From: Dehalococcoidia bacterium
GTDB taxonomy: Bacteria; Chloroflexota; Dehalococcoidia; Lucifugimonadales; UBA6952
DNA length: 64,000 bases
Direction: 5' to 3'
Assembly (NCBI GenBank): GCA_022450525.1
Contig: JAKUQA010000002.1
Span: 62,001 to 126,000, forward strand
Below, piece after piece: positions 36,343 through 44,580 of the stretch. The notes below the pieces were generated by a model. That model was not told the origin of the DNA. It was given only the letters and a program-made list of their open reading frames with translations, and did not search any database. Every line of letters starts with the position of its first letter. Within the stretch, counting starts at the first letter, position 1. The position numbers and the translations under genes are program-made.

Positions 36343-37698
36343 TTAAACGGTAACTGCGTCTAAAACTTCACTAATATCTTTTACGTTTTTAAGATCCTTG
36401 AGAAGAGAAAGAGCACGTTCAACTTTTTCTGAAGGAAGAACTTTACTTGCATTTGCTTCAAACTTAACATCAATTTCATGACCTACAAGAGTATTAGTAG
36501 CTGTCTCAATAGTATCACTAACACTTCTTCCATCTTTCATATTGATGACTACAGTTTGATCTCTGTGTTGACTATGTATACGACCAGGTAAATCTTTAGT
36601 CATGATATCATCTTTGAGTTCTACTCGAGACATCATGTCACGGATTTCAGGGCTGTTTACTTTTTCATCTGTAAATGTGTCATAAGACATTGCACCATCA
36701 ACTACAGCAGCAGCAATATTAAATTGCAAACTAAATTTTCCACCAAAATAAGTGTCTGTATCAGGTCTGTTTAAGAATCCAGAAGCTCCCATACCGCCTA
36801 TAAATTCAACACTTTCAACTTGGTCGGGTTGAATTTCATATTTATGTACTAAATCTATTAGCATAGGAACGGCGCCATGGTTACCATAACAGCAAGGCCA
36901 TTCTTTTATTTTGAATCCTGGATTTACTATTTGCCATTGAGCATCGCCTAATTGGTGAGTCATTGCATTAATATTTGCTTGCTTATCACCAAATACTGCT
37001 ACATAGCCTAAAGGTGCTTCAATTATATCTTGATTTGCAGTATATCCCTTAGAAGCTAAAGTTGCAGCAGTGATGCCGCTTCTTGCACCATTACCGGGAT
37101 GTAATGGTTTTGTCATAGTACCAAAATTTGCCTGCATACCAGCAGCATGAGATGCAGCGATACCCAAAGCATGTCGTGTTTGATCAACTGTCAGACCCAT
37201 TAGTCTGGAAGCAGCAGCTGCAGAAGCTAATGTACCAAGAGTTACGGTTGAATGCCAACCTCTTTCATAATGGTCTCCCCCAATACCTTGGGCTAAGCGA
37301 GCGCCTACATCAAATCCCAGAACATAAGCATCTAAAATCTCACGTCCAGTCTTGCCAAGTTGTTCTCCTAGTGCTAATACCGTAGGCATTAAAATTACTG
37401 CAGGATGACCGAAACCACCAACGTCGTCATAGTCATCAGCATGTCCAAGTGTACCATTTGCTAAAGCTGCATTTGGAGATGATGTTTTAATATTTGTACC
37501 AATTACACGAGAAACAGGAGTTCCACCTACCTCTTCAGTAAATTCAGTTATTATTCTACCTATCTCATTAGTATTAGCAACAAGTGCTGTTCCAACAGCA
37601 TCCATTAAGCCTGCTGTGGCTCTTTCTATGGCTTCGTCACTAATCTTTTCTGAAGGTGTTTCAATAACAAATCTTGCCAACTTCTCTGTTGCGCCCAT
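36343..37698 (-). CDS. MmgE/PrpD family protein (first copy)
   Basis: 451 residues from the ATG at 37698, chosen for the AGGAGG sited six bases upstream; an ATG 33 bases earlier has no such site. Family marks include GHADDYDDVGGFGHPAV, the HSTVTLGTLASAAAASRLM helix, FGTMTKPLHPGNGARSG and WPCCYGNHGAVP. PrpD is 2-methylcitrate dehydratase, while other members dehydrate or isomerise related acids such as cis-aconitate. No methylcitrate cycle partner is nearby, so the substrate is open. It is a clear paralogue of the gene at 44581. It has its own promoter and terminator, so it is monocistronic. Confidence 0.92.
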   Translation of the reverse strand: MGATEKLARFVIETPSEKISDEAIERATAGLMDAVGTALVANTNEIGRIITEFTEEVGGTPVSRVIGTNIKTSSPNAALANGTLGHADDYDDVGGFGHPAVILMPTVLALGEQLGKTGREILDAYVLGFDVGARLAQGIGGDHYERGWHSTVTLGTLASAAAASRLMGLTVDQTRHALGIAASHAAGMQANFGTMTKPLHPGNGARSGITAATLASKGYTANQDIIEAPLGYVAVFGDKQANINAMTHQLGDAQWQIVNPGFKIKEWPCCYGNHGAVPMLIDLVHKYEIQPDQVESVEFIGGMGASGFLNRPDTDTYFGGKFSLQFNIAAAVVDGAMSYDTFTDEKVNSPEIRDMMSRVELKDDIMTKDLPGRIHSQHRDQTVVINMKDGRSVSDTIETATNTLVGHEIDVKFEANASKVLPSEKVERALSLLKDLKNVKDISEVLDAVTV

Positions 37699-37765
37699 TA
37701 TAAACCTCCTATAAAAATATCCCTGAATCAATCGTAATTCAGAGAAGAGCTACATAATACAGGTG

Positions 37766-37794
37766 AGTATATTAACATATTCTGAACAAGTCAA
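37766..37794 (-). promoter_or_regulatory. Promoter of the first MmgE/PrpD gene
   Basis: On the minus strand TTGACT (37794-37789), exactly 17 bases, then TATACT (37771-37766), about 68 bases before the PrpD start. It is divergent from the extended -10 promoter at 37815-37823. Confidence 0.7.
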
Positions 37795-37814
37795 TAAAAT
37801 AATTACTAGAAAAG

Positions 37815-37823
37815 TGATATAAT
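37815..37823 (+). promoter_or_regulatory. Extended -10 promoter of the six-helix membrane protein gene
   Basis: TGATATAAT, an extended -10 element (TG, one base, TATAAT), ends 49 bases before the ATG at 37873. No good -35 box is needed or seen. AAGGAGG follows just before the start codon. Confidence 0.65.
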
Positions 37824-37872
37824 CAAATCCCAGGAACAGTGTTATTTTATTTAAATAATAAGGAGGAATAAA

Positions 37873-38529
37873 ATGGGCACGATTTCTGTAGAAAAGATGG
37901 CTGGATATTGTTTAATTATAGGTCCAATCGTCGCTGTATTGATTTACTTTATTCAACCAGGAGGCGTACTAGGTATTGGAGGCCAACCTGACCCAACAGA
38001 TGCTGAAGCGGTGATTAAATTGTGGACTGGTGATTTACAAACCTATGGGATTGTTACTTCAATGCTTATACCTGTTGCTCTCATTACTATGCTTTCCGGA
38101 CTCATGTATTTTGTACAAAGTCTTGAAGGTGGTAATGGATACGCACTAGCTAGGCTTGGAATGCCAATGGTATTTATAGCAGTAGCTGGTTGGGCTATTG
38201 GTTCTGGGCTAAGCTTAGGTGCTGGAATAGGAACAGTAACTTTAACAGGGGATCGTGAATTAGCAACAATTGGTTTTTCTTTAGCAAATTTATGTACATT
38301 TTTATTTGGAGTGGGTGGTTTTCTTATAGCACTAGGTGCTTCTACGAGAGATGATAGCTCTATATTTGCAAGTATAGCAGCGCTCTCTGCTGTAGTTGTT
38401 GTTATAACTGCACAGGTTTCATTATTGGCAACAGGTCAAGCAACTACAATGGCTTTGATTGGTGGTATTTGTTACATAGTTTATACAGTTTGGGCAATTA
38501 CACTTGGTCGTGGAATGATTTCAAAATAA
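37873..38529 (+). CDS. Six-helix membrane protein of unknown function
   Basis: 218 residues, about six membrane helices (near 10-27, 57-79, 92-113, 130-148, 160-180 and 187-208). A periplasmic-type loop with GGQPDPTDAEAVIKLWTGD lies between helices one and two. Gly and Ala are frequent, and no charged transport motif or metal site is seen. It has an AAGGAGG ribosome-binding site, an extended -10 promoter and a hairpin after the stop, so it is a well-expressed single-gene unit. It could belong to a DUF4386-like group, but I cannot confirm that. Confidence 0.85.
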   Translation: MGTISVEKMAGYCLIIGPIVAVLIYFIQPGGVLGIGGQPDPTDAEAVIKLWTGDLQTYGIVTSMLIPVALITMLSGLMYFVQSLEGGNGYALARLGMPMVFIAVAGWAIGSGLSLGAGIGTVTLTGDRELATIGFSLANLCTFLFGVGGFLIALGASTRDDSSIFASIAALSAVVVVITAQVSLLATGQATTMALIGGICYIVYTVWAITLGRGMISK

Positions 38530-38535
38530 GAAATT

Positions 38536-38570
38536 ATTTGTGCCCTTGTTATGAAGACGAGGGCACAAAT
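38536..38570. terminator. Hairpin between convergent genes
   Basis: An 11-base stem, ATTTGTGCCCT (38536-38546), pairs with AGGGCACAAAT (38560-38570), with a 13-base loop that can extend the stem by a wobble pair. It lies between the membrane protein stop and the convergent protease-like stop, so it can serve both. U tracts are weak. Confidence 0.65.
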
Positions 38571-38574
38571 AGAA

Positions 38575-39804
38575 TCATTTAATTAGTTTCTGATAATCAT
38601 TTTCATTGCTTATATTTTCTATTTTCTTTATGAAATCTGCTAAAGATTTGGATTGGTTTCTTAGATAAGTTAGTTCTTCAAATACAGTACTTTTGGAAGA
38701 TGGGCTGTCTGCATATATACCGTGAAAAGCAAAATATGCTTGGTTTAGTTTACGAATAATGTATCCTTCATCTAGAAATAATTTCTGTCGGTCTTCCATA
38801 TATTTTTCAGCTTTAGAAATATCACCTTGATTTAGATATTCTTCAGCAGTAGATCTTGTTTCATTCATTTCTAATCCAAAGCAAAAATCAGGCTTGTTAC
38901 AAGGCTCAGCAGTTATAGGATTTTTTAAAACATCATTTTTTTCGATATCTAATATATATTTAGCTATTTCGTCCCCAAAAATATTAGCCGCAGTTTCATT
39001 AATTGTTCGTAGTTTGTCATCATTGAAGTAACCTCTTCCAAGAGGTTTGAAGATCATATAATTATGAAACCATTCATGTGCAGTTGTGCTAAGAGTAGAT
39101 TCTAAACTTCTTACTTTTACCGTTGCAGGAAAAGTAGATAATCCACCAATATCTGATATAAGAACTGATTTATTTTCTAGATTTTCAATAGTATCTTCAA
39201 TTTTATATCTTTGAGGAATTGAATTATCGGATTTTAATAATATTGTTTTTTCTAATTTTATTTGATCTCTCGGTGACAATATTAAAAGCGACGGTGGTGG
39301 TTCTATACTAATCAAAACAGGTGGAAATACTGTGTTTGGCAATATAGATATATTGAACTCCTGAATTGCATTACTTACTATTTCTTCTAAGGCATTTTCA
39401 GTTATTAATTGGTTTTGTTCTAACTCATTAATGTATTGTTGGATTATCTTTTCTTTTTCTGCATTTGATTTAAAATCATTACCTTTTATAGTTGCATACT
39501 CATATTCGTTATTGTGTTTTCTTATTTGATCATTGATTTTAATGTAATTTTGTATAATTTCTATTGGATCGTTTTTAGAAACTTTCTTATTTTCAAATGG
39601 GAAAATAAATTCAGATATTGAATAAAAGAATTTCTGTGGTAAATATTGTAATTCCCATAGTAACAAACTATGTTTTTCATGAGATATTATCGAATTAATT
39701 GTTTCACTTTTAGAAGGATTGCTTGGTATTAATCCACTGCATAATAATAAAATTGCAAATAGAATTAATTTAAATATGGGCTTATTAGAGGAAATTATTT
39801 TCAC
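38575..39804 (-). CDS. Exported HExxH putative zinc metalloprotease
   Basis: 409 residues with an N-terminal hydrophobic segment (residues about 11-26, after Lys residues) that looks like a signal or anchor. In the second half, AHEWFHNYM holds an HExxH zinc motif (His243, Glu244, His247), and NETAANIFGDEI 23 residues later supplies a plausible third ligand, Glu270. This is the gluzincin layout. The chain otherwise has no recognised family. The last 90 residues are helical (DISKAEKYMEDRQKLFLDEG) and may form a repeat. The start is GTG with AAAGG upstream. Substrate and location (membrane-anchored or released) are unknown. Confidence 0.75.
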   Translation of the reverse strand: MKIISSNKPIFKLILFAILLLCSGLIPSNPSKSETINSIISHEKHSLLLWELQYLPQKFFYSISEFIFPFENKKVSKNDPIEIIQNYIKINDQIRKHNNEYEYATIKGNDFKSNAEKEKIIQQYINELEQNQLITENALEEIVSNAIQEFNISILPNTVFPPVLISIEPPPSLLILSPRDQIKLEKTILLKSDNSIPQRYKIEDTIENLENKSVLISDIGGLSTFPATVKVRSLESTLSTTAHEWFHNYMIFKPLGRGYFNDDKLRTINETAANIFGDEIAKYILDIEKNDVLKNPITAEPCNKPDFCFGLEMNETRSTAEEYLNQGDISKAEKYMEDRQKLFLDEGYIIRKLNQAYFAFHGIYADSPSSKSTVFEELTYLRNQSKSLADFIKKIENISNENDYQKLIK

Positions 39805-39853
39805 TATATGTGCCTTTTATGTACAGATTGAATCTATATAGTGATTATACTAT

Positions 39854-41131
39854 TTAATCTAATTTTCTGAGAGTACTTCCAAAAATCCAAAGAAAAATAC
39901 CACTCATTACACATCCTACACCAAAAAGTATTTGGCCGTTTGTTACTCCTACGTATGCTGCTGCTGGTCCGGCTATGGCGGCGCCAAGAGATACAAAAGC
40001 TCTGTCTAAACTTAATAGACCCATTGCTCTCCCTCTGAGATGGTCGGGGGTAAGTTTCATTAATACTGAATTAATAAGGGGGAAAATAATGGCTTGAGAT
40101 AATCCAATTAGAATAGCCATAAAATATATAACCATCATATTGTCAAATGCTACTGATAGTGCAAATAATATGAGAGATAACCCTAATGCAATTTGTGACG
40201 ATAATATCCAAATTCCACGTTTATTATTAGGGTTAACTGCTGCAAGGAATACAGCACCGCTAGCCCCGCCGATTCCACTCATTGATAAAAGAATGCCAAG
40301 ACCTTTTTCCCCTATACCTAATATTTTAGCAAATAGTGGAGCAAAAACTTGCATAAATACCATTCCAAATAAAAAGAAACATGCTGCCATAATTACTACT
40401 GCGCGTATATCTTTTCTTGACCATGAGAATCGTAATCCTTCGATTAATTCAGCAAAAACGTACTGGATAGTTTTTTTGTTTTCTCCTTCGTTATTTATTA
40501 CTTCGTGTGAATAGTTAATTAAATAAGTAAAAATAAAAGCTAAAGTATATAGTATTAAAATAATAGTTACAGGAAATTGGAATCCATAGTCTGCTTCTGT
40601 TATTCGATCGACTCCACTGGTTAATGCGATAATCCAACCAGCTCCTGCTGCAGCAATTATTCTTGTTGCTTGAACTGTTCCCATACTAAGAGCCATTGCA
40701 TTAGTGTACAGTTCTTGTGGGACAACATTAGCTATCATTGCTCTTCTTGCAGGTTGATCGAATGCCATTGTTGCACCCCGAAAGAAAGTGTATAAATACA
40801 CCCACGTCATAGATAAATGATCCATAAATACAACAAACATAAATATTATTTGAATAAATACAACACCTATTTTAGTAACGACTAACAGTGTTTTTCTGTT
40901 GAAGTTATCAGCAAATACACCAGCAAAAAGTCCCAGTGTGAAATGGGGCATTGTGCGAACAAACATAACCAAGCCAATATTTATTGCAGCTTGTTCTAAG
41001 CTTTCATATAGGCTTAAAACTATTAAAGGAATAGTTACCATGTCTATCCACATTCCAGCAGCATGAGTTACTTGTCCTAACCAAAGATATCTGAACGCAG
41101 AATATCGAAATGAGCTCATCATATTACTCAT
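39854..41131 (-). CDS. MFS transporter, EntS/MFS_3-like exporter
   Basis: 425 residues with about 12 helices. The start FRYSAFRYLWLGQVTHAAGMWI and the motif GLFAGVFADNFNRKTLLVVTK between helices two and three place it in the EntS/MFS_3-type drug or siderophore exporter group. RGATMAFDQPARRAMIANVVPQE and MKLTPDHLRGRAMGLLS are further family patches. GGTGG precedes the ATG. It starts shortly after the etf terminator and has 50 bases to the protease-like gene. The cargo is unknown. Confidence 0.9.
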   Translation of the reverse strand: MSNMMSSFRYSAFRYLWLGQVTHAAGMWIDMVTIPLIVLSLYESLEQAAINIGLVMFVRTMPHFTLGLFAGVFADNFNRKTLLVVTKIGVVFIQIIFMFVVFMDHLSMTWVYLYTFFRGATMAFDQPARRAMIANVVPQELYTNAMALSMGTVQATRIIAAAGAGWIIALTSGVDRITEADYGFQFPVTIILILYTLAFIFTYLINYSHEVINNEGENKKTIQYVFAELIEGLRFSWSRKDIRAVVIMAACFFLFGMVFMQVFAPLFAKILGIGEKGLGILLSMSGIGGASGAVFLAAVNPNNKRGIWILSSQIALGLSLILFALSVAFDNMMVIYFMAILIGLSQAIIFPLINSVLMKLTPDHLRGRAMGLLSLDRAFVSLGAAIAGPAAAYVGVTNGQILFGVGCVMSGIFLWIFGSTLRKLD

Positions 41132-41157
41132 GTATGTTCAACCACCCCTAACAAGAC

Positions 41158-41183
41158 AAAACCCCTGAGGTTTCAGGGGTTTT
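41158..41183 (-). terminator. Terminator of etfBA
   Basis: An 11-base stem AAAACCCCTGA (41158-41168), loop GGTT, and complement TCAGGGGTTTT to 41183. On the minus strand the stem ends in T residues followed by GTCTTGTT. It lies 20 bases after the etfA stop. Confidence 0.85.
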
Positions 41184-41203
41184 GGAATTTAATTATATTG
41201 GAA

Positions 41204-42187
41204 TTACATTAATTCTTTAAGTTGCTGAGTTAGAGCAGGTAGTACTTTTTCCCAATCTCCAACTACTCCAAATCTAGCGTCTCGGAATATATTGGCATCT
41301 GGATCTTTATTTATCGCGACAAGATTTTTTGATCCACTGCAACCAGCCATATGTTGACTGGCTCCAGATATTCCTACTAATAAGTAAAGGTCAGGAGCAA
41401 CTTTTTTTCCTGTCAATCCTATTTGATATGAATATGGTACCCATCCTATATCGACTGCTGCGCGGCTTGCTCCAATAGCAGCCCCCATAGTATCAGCCAA
41501 ATCTTTAAGTTCATTATCAAAGGGCTCTGGTCCGTTCATACCACGACCACCACCAACTATTCTTGCTGCATCTTCTAAACGTATTCCTTCTTGTACTTCT
41601 TCAACCCGTTCTACAACTTGATTTTTTATTACTGACTCATCGAGATCGGCATTGTAATCAACTACATCACCAGATCTGCTTGTGTCAGCTTCTAAGGCTT
41701 CTTTTGTTTTTGGTCTTATTAAAGCCATCATAGGAGTTGATTCACAGACAACAGTTGCCATGCAGTTACCGCCAAAAACAGGTCGGTTAGCTTGAATTTT
41801 GTTATCTGAATTAACTGATACTTCAATACAGTCTTGTACAATACCAGTATCAACTCTAAATGCTAATCTTGCTCCAATATCTGCACCAATTTCAGTTTTA
41901 GAAATTAATACTGCAATTGGATTAATTTCTTGGATTAATTTTGCTAAGCTTGCTAAATATGCATCTGTTTGGTAAGTGCCAAGCAAAGAGTCTTTAATGT
42001 TGTAAACTTTATCGGCTCCTTGACTTATTGCTTCTTGAGCAGCACTAGTTGAGTCTTGATCAAGTAAAGCAACAGAAATTGAAGAAGTTAAAGATTCTGC
42101 TAAAGGTTTCCCATGGGCAATTAATTCAGCAGTAGCTTCTGCTAGATTTCCACCATTTACCTCACCAACAAGTAATATTTCTGACAT
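41204..42187 (-). CDS. etfA: Electron transfer flavoprotein subunit alpha
   Basis: 327 residues. The C-terminal FAD-binding domain is canonical: GGGRGMNGPEPF, AAIGASRAAVDIGWVP, YQIGLTGKKVAPDLY and VGISGASQHMAGCSGSKNLVAINKDPDANIF, in order from about residue 207. EtfA carries the FAD that accepts electrons from acyl-CoA and related dehydrogenases. TAGGAG lies ahead of the ATG, 11 bases after etfB. No dehydrogenase or ETF:quinone oxidoreductase gene is in the window, so the electron donors and the way to the membrane lie elsewhere. Confidence 0.96.
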   Translation of the reverse strand: MSEILLVGEVNGGNLAEATAELIAHGKPLAESLTSSISVALLDQDSTSAAQEAISQGADKVYNIKDSLLGTYQTDAYLASLAKLIQEINPIAVLISKTEIGADIGARLAFRVDTGIVQDCIEVSVNSDNKIQANRPVFGGNCMATVVCESTPMMALIRPKTKEALEADTSRSGDVVDYNADLDESVIKNQVVERVEEVQEGIRLEDAARIVGGGRGMNGPEPFDNELKDLADTMGAAIGASRAAVDIGWVPYSYQIGLTGKKVAPDLYLLVGISGASQHMAGCSGSKNLVAINKDPDANIFRDARFGVVGDWEKVLPALTQQLKELM

Positions 42188-42198
42188 TATTTGTACTC

Positions 42199-43008
42199 CT
42201 ATATTAATTTTGCTTCACGCATTTTTAATGCTAAATTTCTTCCCATTTCTTCTTCGTCTTCCCCTTCAATAATTTCACATTGAGATTGTTTTTCAGGTAT
42301 AAAAAGGTCAACGATTTTGATTCGTGGAGAAAGATCATCATCAGACAAACCAAGTTCAGCTGCGTCCCATGTTATTGGGGTTTTACGTGCAGCTGCCATA
42401 ATGTTTCGTAGAGTAGGGTATCTTGGCTGTCCAAATTCATTATTTACAGTAATTACTGAAGGTAAAGGGGCTGAAACAGTTTCATAACCTGCATCAGTTG
42501 CGCGCTCACAAATAGCTCTACCATCTTTAATTTCGATTTTTCTTGCAATTGGTACACAAGGTACTCCTAGGATTTCAGCAATACCTAAAGGAACTTGAGC
42601 TTGGTCCCAATCAGATGCTTGCATACCTGCCAGTACCAAATCGTACTCGCCTATTTTTTGAATTGCTGTTGCTAAAAGTTTTGCAGTAATTGAGCTATCA
42701 TTAAGATTGCTAAATTTTTCATCTTGCAAAAGATACATTTCATCAGAACCCATAGAAACGGCCTTTTTCATGACATCCATGACAAAATCTGAACCTGCTG
42801 AAATTACGCTAACTGTAGCATCTCCAACTGCTTCTTTGATTTGAAGTGCAGCTTCAATGGCATTTTCACAAAAACCATTAATGACTGGTGCTATTTTTTG
42901 TGAAGAATCAACTTCAAGTTTTCCAGCACTTCCGTCAATTCTATAACTTGCACTTGGAGCTTCAGGATCAATAACTTGTTTTGCTAATACTACTATATTA
43001 AAAGACAT
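42199..43008 (-). CDS. etfB: Electron transfer flavoprotein subunit beta
   Basis: 269 residues. The start FNIVVLAKQVIDPEAP, the YDLVLAGMQASDWDQAQVPLGIAEILGVP AMP-site segment and the ITVNNEFGQPRYPTLRNIMAAARKTPI signature are typical of EtfB. It is the first gene of the etfBA pair, has AGGGG before the ATG and a good upstream promoter. Together the subunits shuttle electrons from flavin dehydrogenases. Confidence 0.96.
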   Translation of the reverse strand: MSFNIVVLAKQVIDPEAPSASYRIDGSAGKLEVDSSQKIAPVINGFCENAIEAALQIKEAVGDATVSVISAGSDFVMDVMKKAVSMGSDEMYLLQDEKFSNLNDSSITAKLLATAIQKIGEYDLVLAGMQASDWDQAQVPLGIAEILGVPCVPIARKIEIKDGRAICERATDAGYETVSAPLPSVITVNNEFGQPRYPTLRNIMAAARKTPITWDAAELGLSDDDLSPRIKIVDLFIPEKQSQCEIIEGEDEEEMGRNLALKMREAKLI

Positions 43009-43044
43009 GTTTACCCCTGTTATATAAATTAAATGTGTATTAAA

Positions 43045-43073
43045 ACTCTATCATTGGCTATATACAGTGTCAA
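43045..43073 (-). promoter_or_regulatory. Promoter of etfBA
   Basis: Minus strand TTGACA (43073-43068), a 17-base spacer, then TAGAGT (43050-43045), about 37 bases before the etfB ATG. Confidence 0.7.
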
Positions 43074-43161
43074 TGATTAAATTCTGTAATTTAGAGCAGA
43101 AAAAATGGTTTAATATTGCATCATTTTCTGATAAATATAATCACACATGTACGGAGGTTTT

Positions 43162-44568
43162 ATGTATCATTACGAATCTGATCAAGGTAACTTAGATATT
43201 GCACTTTTAGGTGATTGTATTCTCACAAGAAAACTTTCTGTTTTTAGAGAGTCTAGATATTTAGAAATGGTTAATTCTATAAGAAAAAATGATTTGGTTT
43301 TAGCAAATTCTGAAATGTTATTTCATGAATATCAAGGAACACCAGCATGGGACCATGGTGGAACGCATATGGCATCAGATCCAAATAATATATCCGAATT
43401 ACATTGGTTGGGAGTTAGTATGATAAGTTGCGCCAACAATCATGCAAACGATTATGGCCCTAGGGGAGTACTTGATAACATTTCAAATTTAGATAAATTT
43501 AATATGCCGCATGCAGGAACAGGTAGACACTTAACAGAGGCAACTTCCCCAACATATCTAGATACACCAAGGGGTAGAATTGCATTAATTAGTGTAACTG
43601 CTACTTTACCAGCAAACGGTTCTTATGCAGGAGAGCCAACTTCCTTAGATCGAGGTAGACCTGGAGCAAATGTTCTTCGACACAATATACAATATGTTGT
43701 ACCAAAACAAGACTTAAATGCTTTGCGAAAGATTAGTGAAGGATTGGGCTTTGAAAAAGGAAAAAAACGTTTAGTTGTAAGTAGGAATCCAGGTTTACGA
43801 GTGGATGATGAAAATAATTTCCAGTTTCTTAATACTAATTTTGCGCCATATCCTAAGTTCGAATTTTCAAATTTTACAGTTGGAGATGAATATAAGGTTA
43901 TTACAACTCCAAATGTCGAGGATTTAAATCGAAATATCAAATGGATAGAAAATGCGAAACACTTTGCTGATTGGGTAATTGTATCAATACATGTACATGA
44001 TTGTGGTAAAGAAGAAACGGATTCTCCAGATTTTGTCAAAGAATTTGCCCATAAGGCTATTGACGCTGGCACAGATATATTTGTAAGTCATGGATCACAT
44101 CATAGCTATCAGGGTTCGCGAGGTATAGAACTATACAATGGTAAACCGATTTTCCATGGACTTGGAGGGTTTATAACCCAATCTTCTGTAAAATGGTCGC
44201 CATGGGATGCATATCAGAGATATGGAATAACTGATCAAATTAATCCAACCCCATCTGAATTTGAAACTAGACGCTCGAGTATAGGAAGAGAATATGATGT
44301 AGATCGTATCGGAATGCATGGAAGTTCTTATGTTTCAATGCAGTGGGAGAGGAAAGAATGTGTTAAGATACTCGTACACCCTGTGACTACAAGTAGCCAA
44401 AATGTTTCAATATTCAAGGATCGAAGCAGAGGTACTCAAGGTAGACCTATGCCTGCTCAAGGTGAAATAGCCGATGACATAATAAATCGAATTGCCGAGA
44501 TGAGTTCAGAATTTGATATTAGTATTGCCAAAGAAAATGATATTGGAGTAATTAACCTTAATAAATAA
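43162..44568 (+). CDS. CapA-like (PGA_cap) metallophosphatase-fold protein
   Basis: 468 residues from the ATG at 43162, selected because GGAGG sits five bases upstream; an ATG 15 bases earlier lacks one. The pattern LDIALLGDCILTRKL, LANSEMLFHEYQG, SCANNHANDYGPRGVLD and later VSIHVHDCGKE, FVSHGSHHSYQG and GKPIFHGLGGF is that of CapA/PgsA proteins, which have a calcineurin-like metal-binding fold. In Bacillus these act in poly-gamma-glutamate capsule making. No signal peptide or membrane helix is seen and no capsule genes are nearby, so a different role is likely. It is followed 12 bases later by a PrpD-type gene, probably the same operon. Confidence 0.88.
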   Translation: MYHYESDQGNLDIALLGDCILTRKLSVFRESRYLEMVNSIRKNDLVLANSEMLFHEYQGTPAWDHGGTHMASDPNNISELHWLGVSMISCANNHANDYGPRGVLDNISNLDKFNMPHAGTGRHLTEATSPTYLDTPRGRIALISVTATLPANGSYAGEPTSLDRGRPGANVLRHNIQYVVPKQDLNALRKISEGLGFEKGKKRLVVSRNPGLRVDDENNFQFLNTNFAPYPKFEFSNFTVGDEYKVITTPNVEDLNRNIKWIENAKHFADWVIVSIHVHDCGKEETDSPDFVKEFAHKAIDAGTDIFVSHGSHHSYQGSRGIELYNGKPIFHGLGGFITQSSVKWSPWDAYQRYGITDQINPTPSEFETRRSSIGREYDVDRIGMHGSSYVSMQWERKECVKILVHPVTTSSQNVSIFKDRSRGTQGRPMPAQGEIADDIINRIAEMSSEFDISIAKENDIGVINLNK

Positions 44569-44580
44569 TAGGAGGTAACT

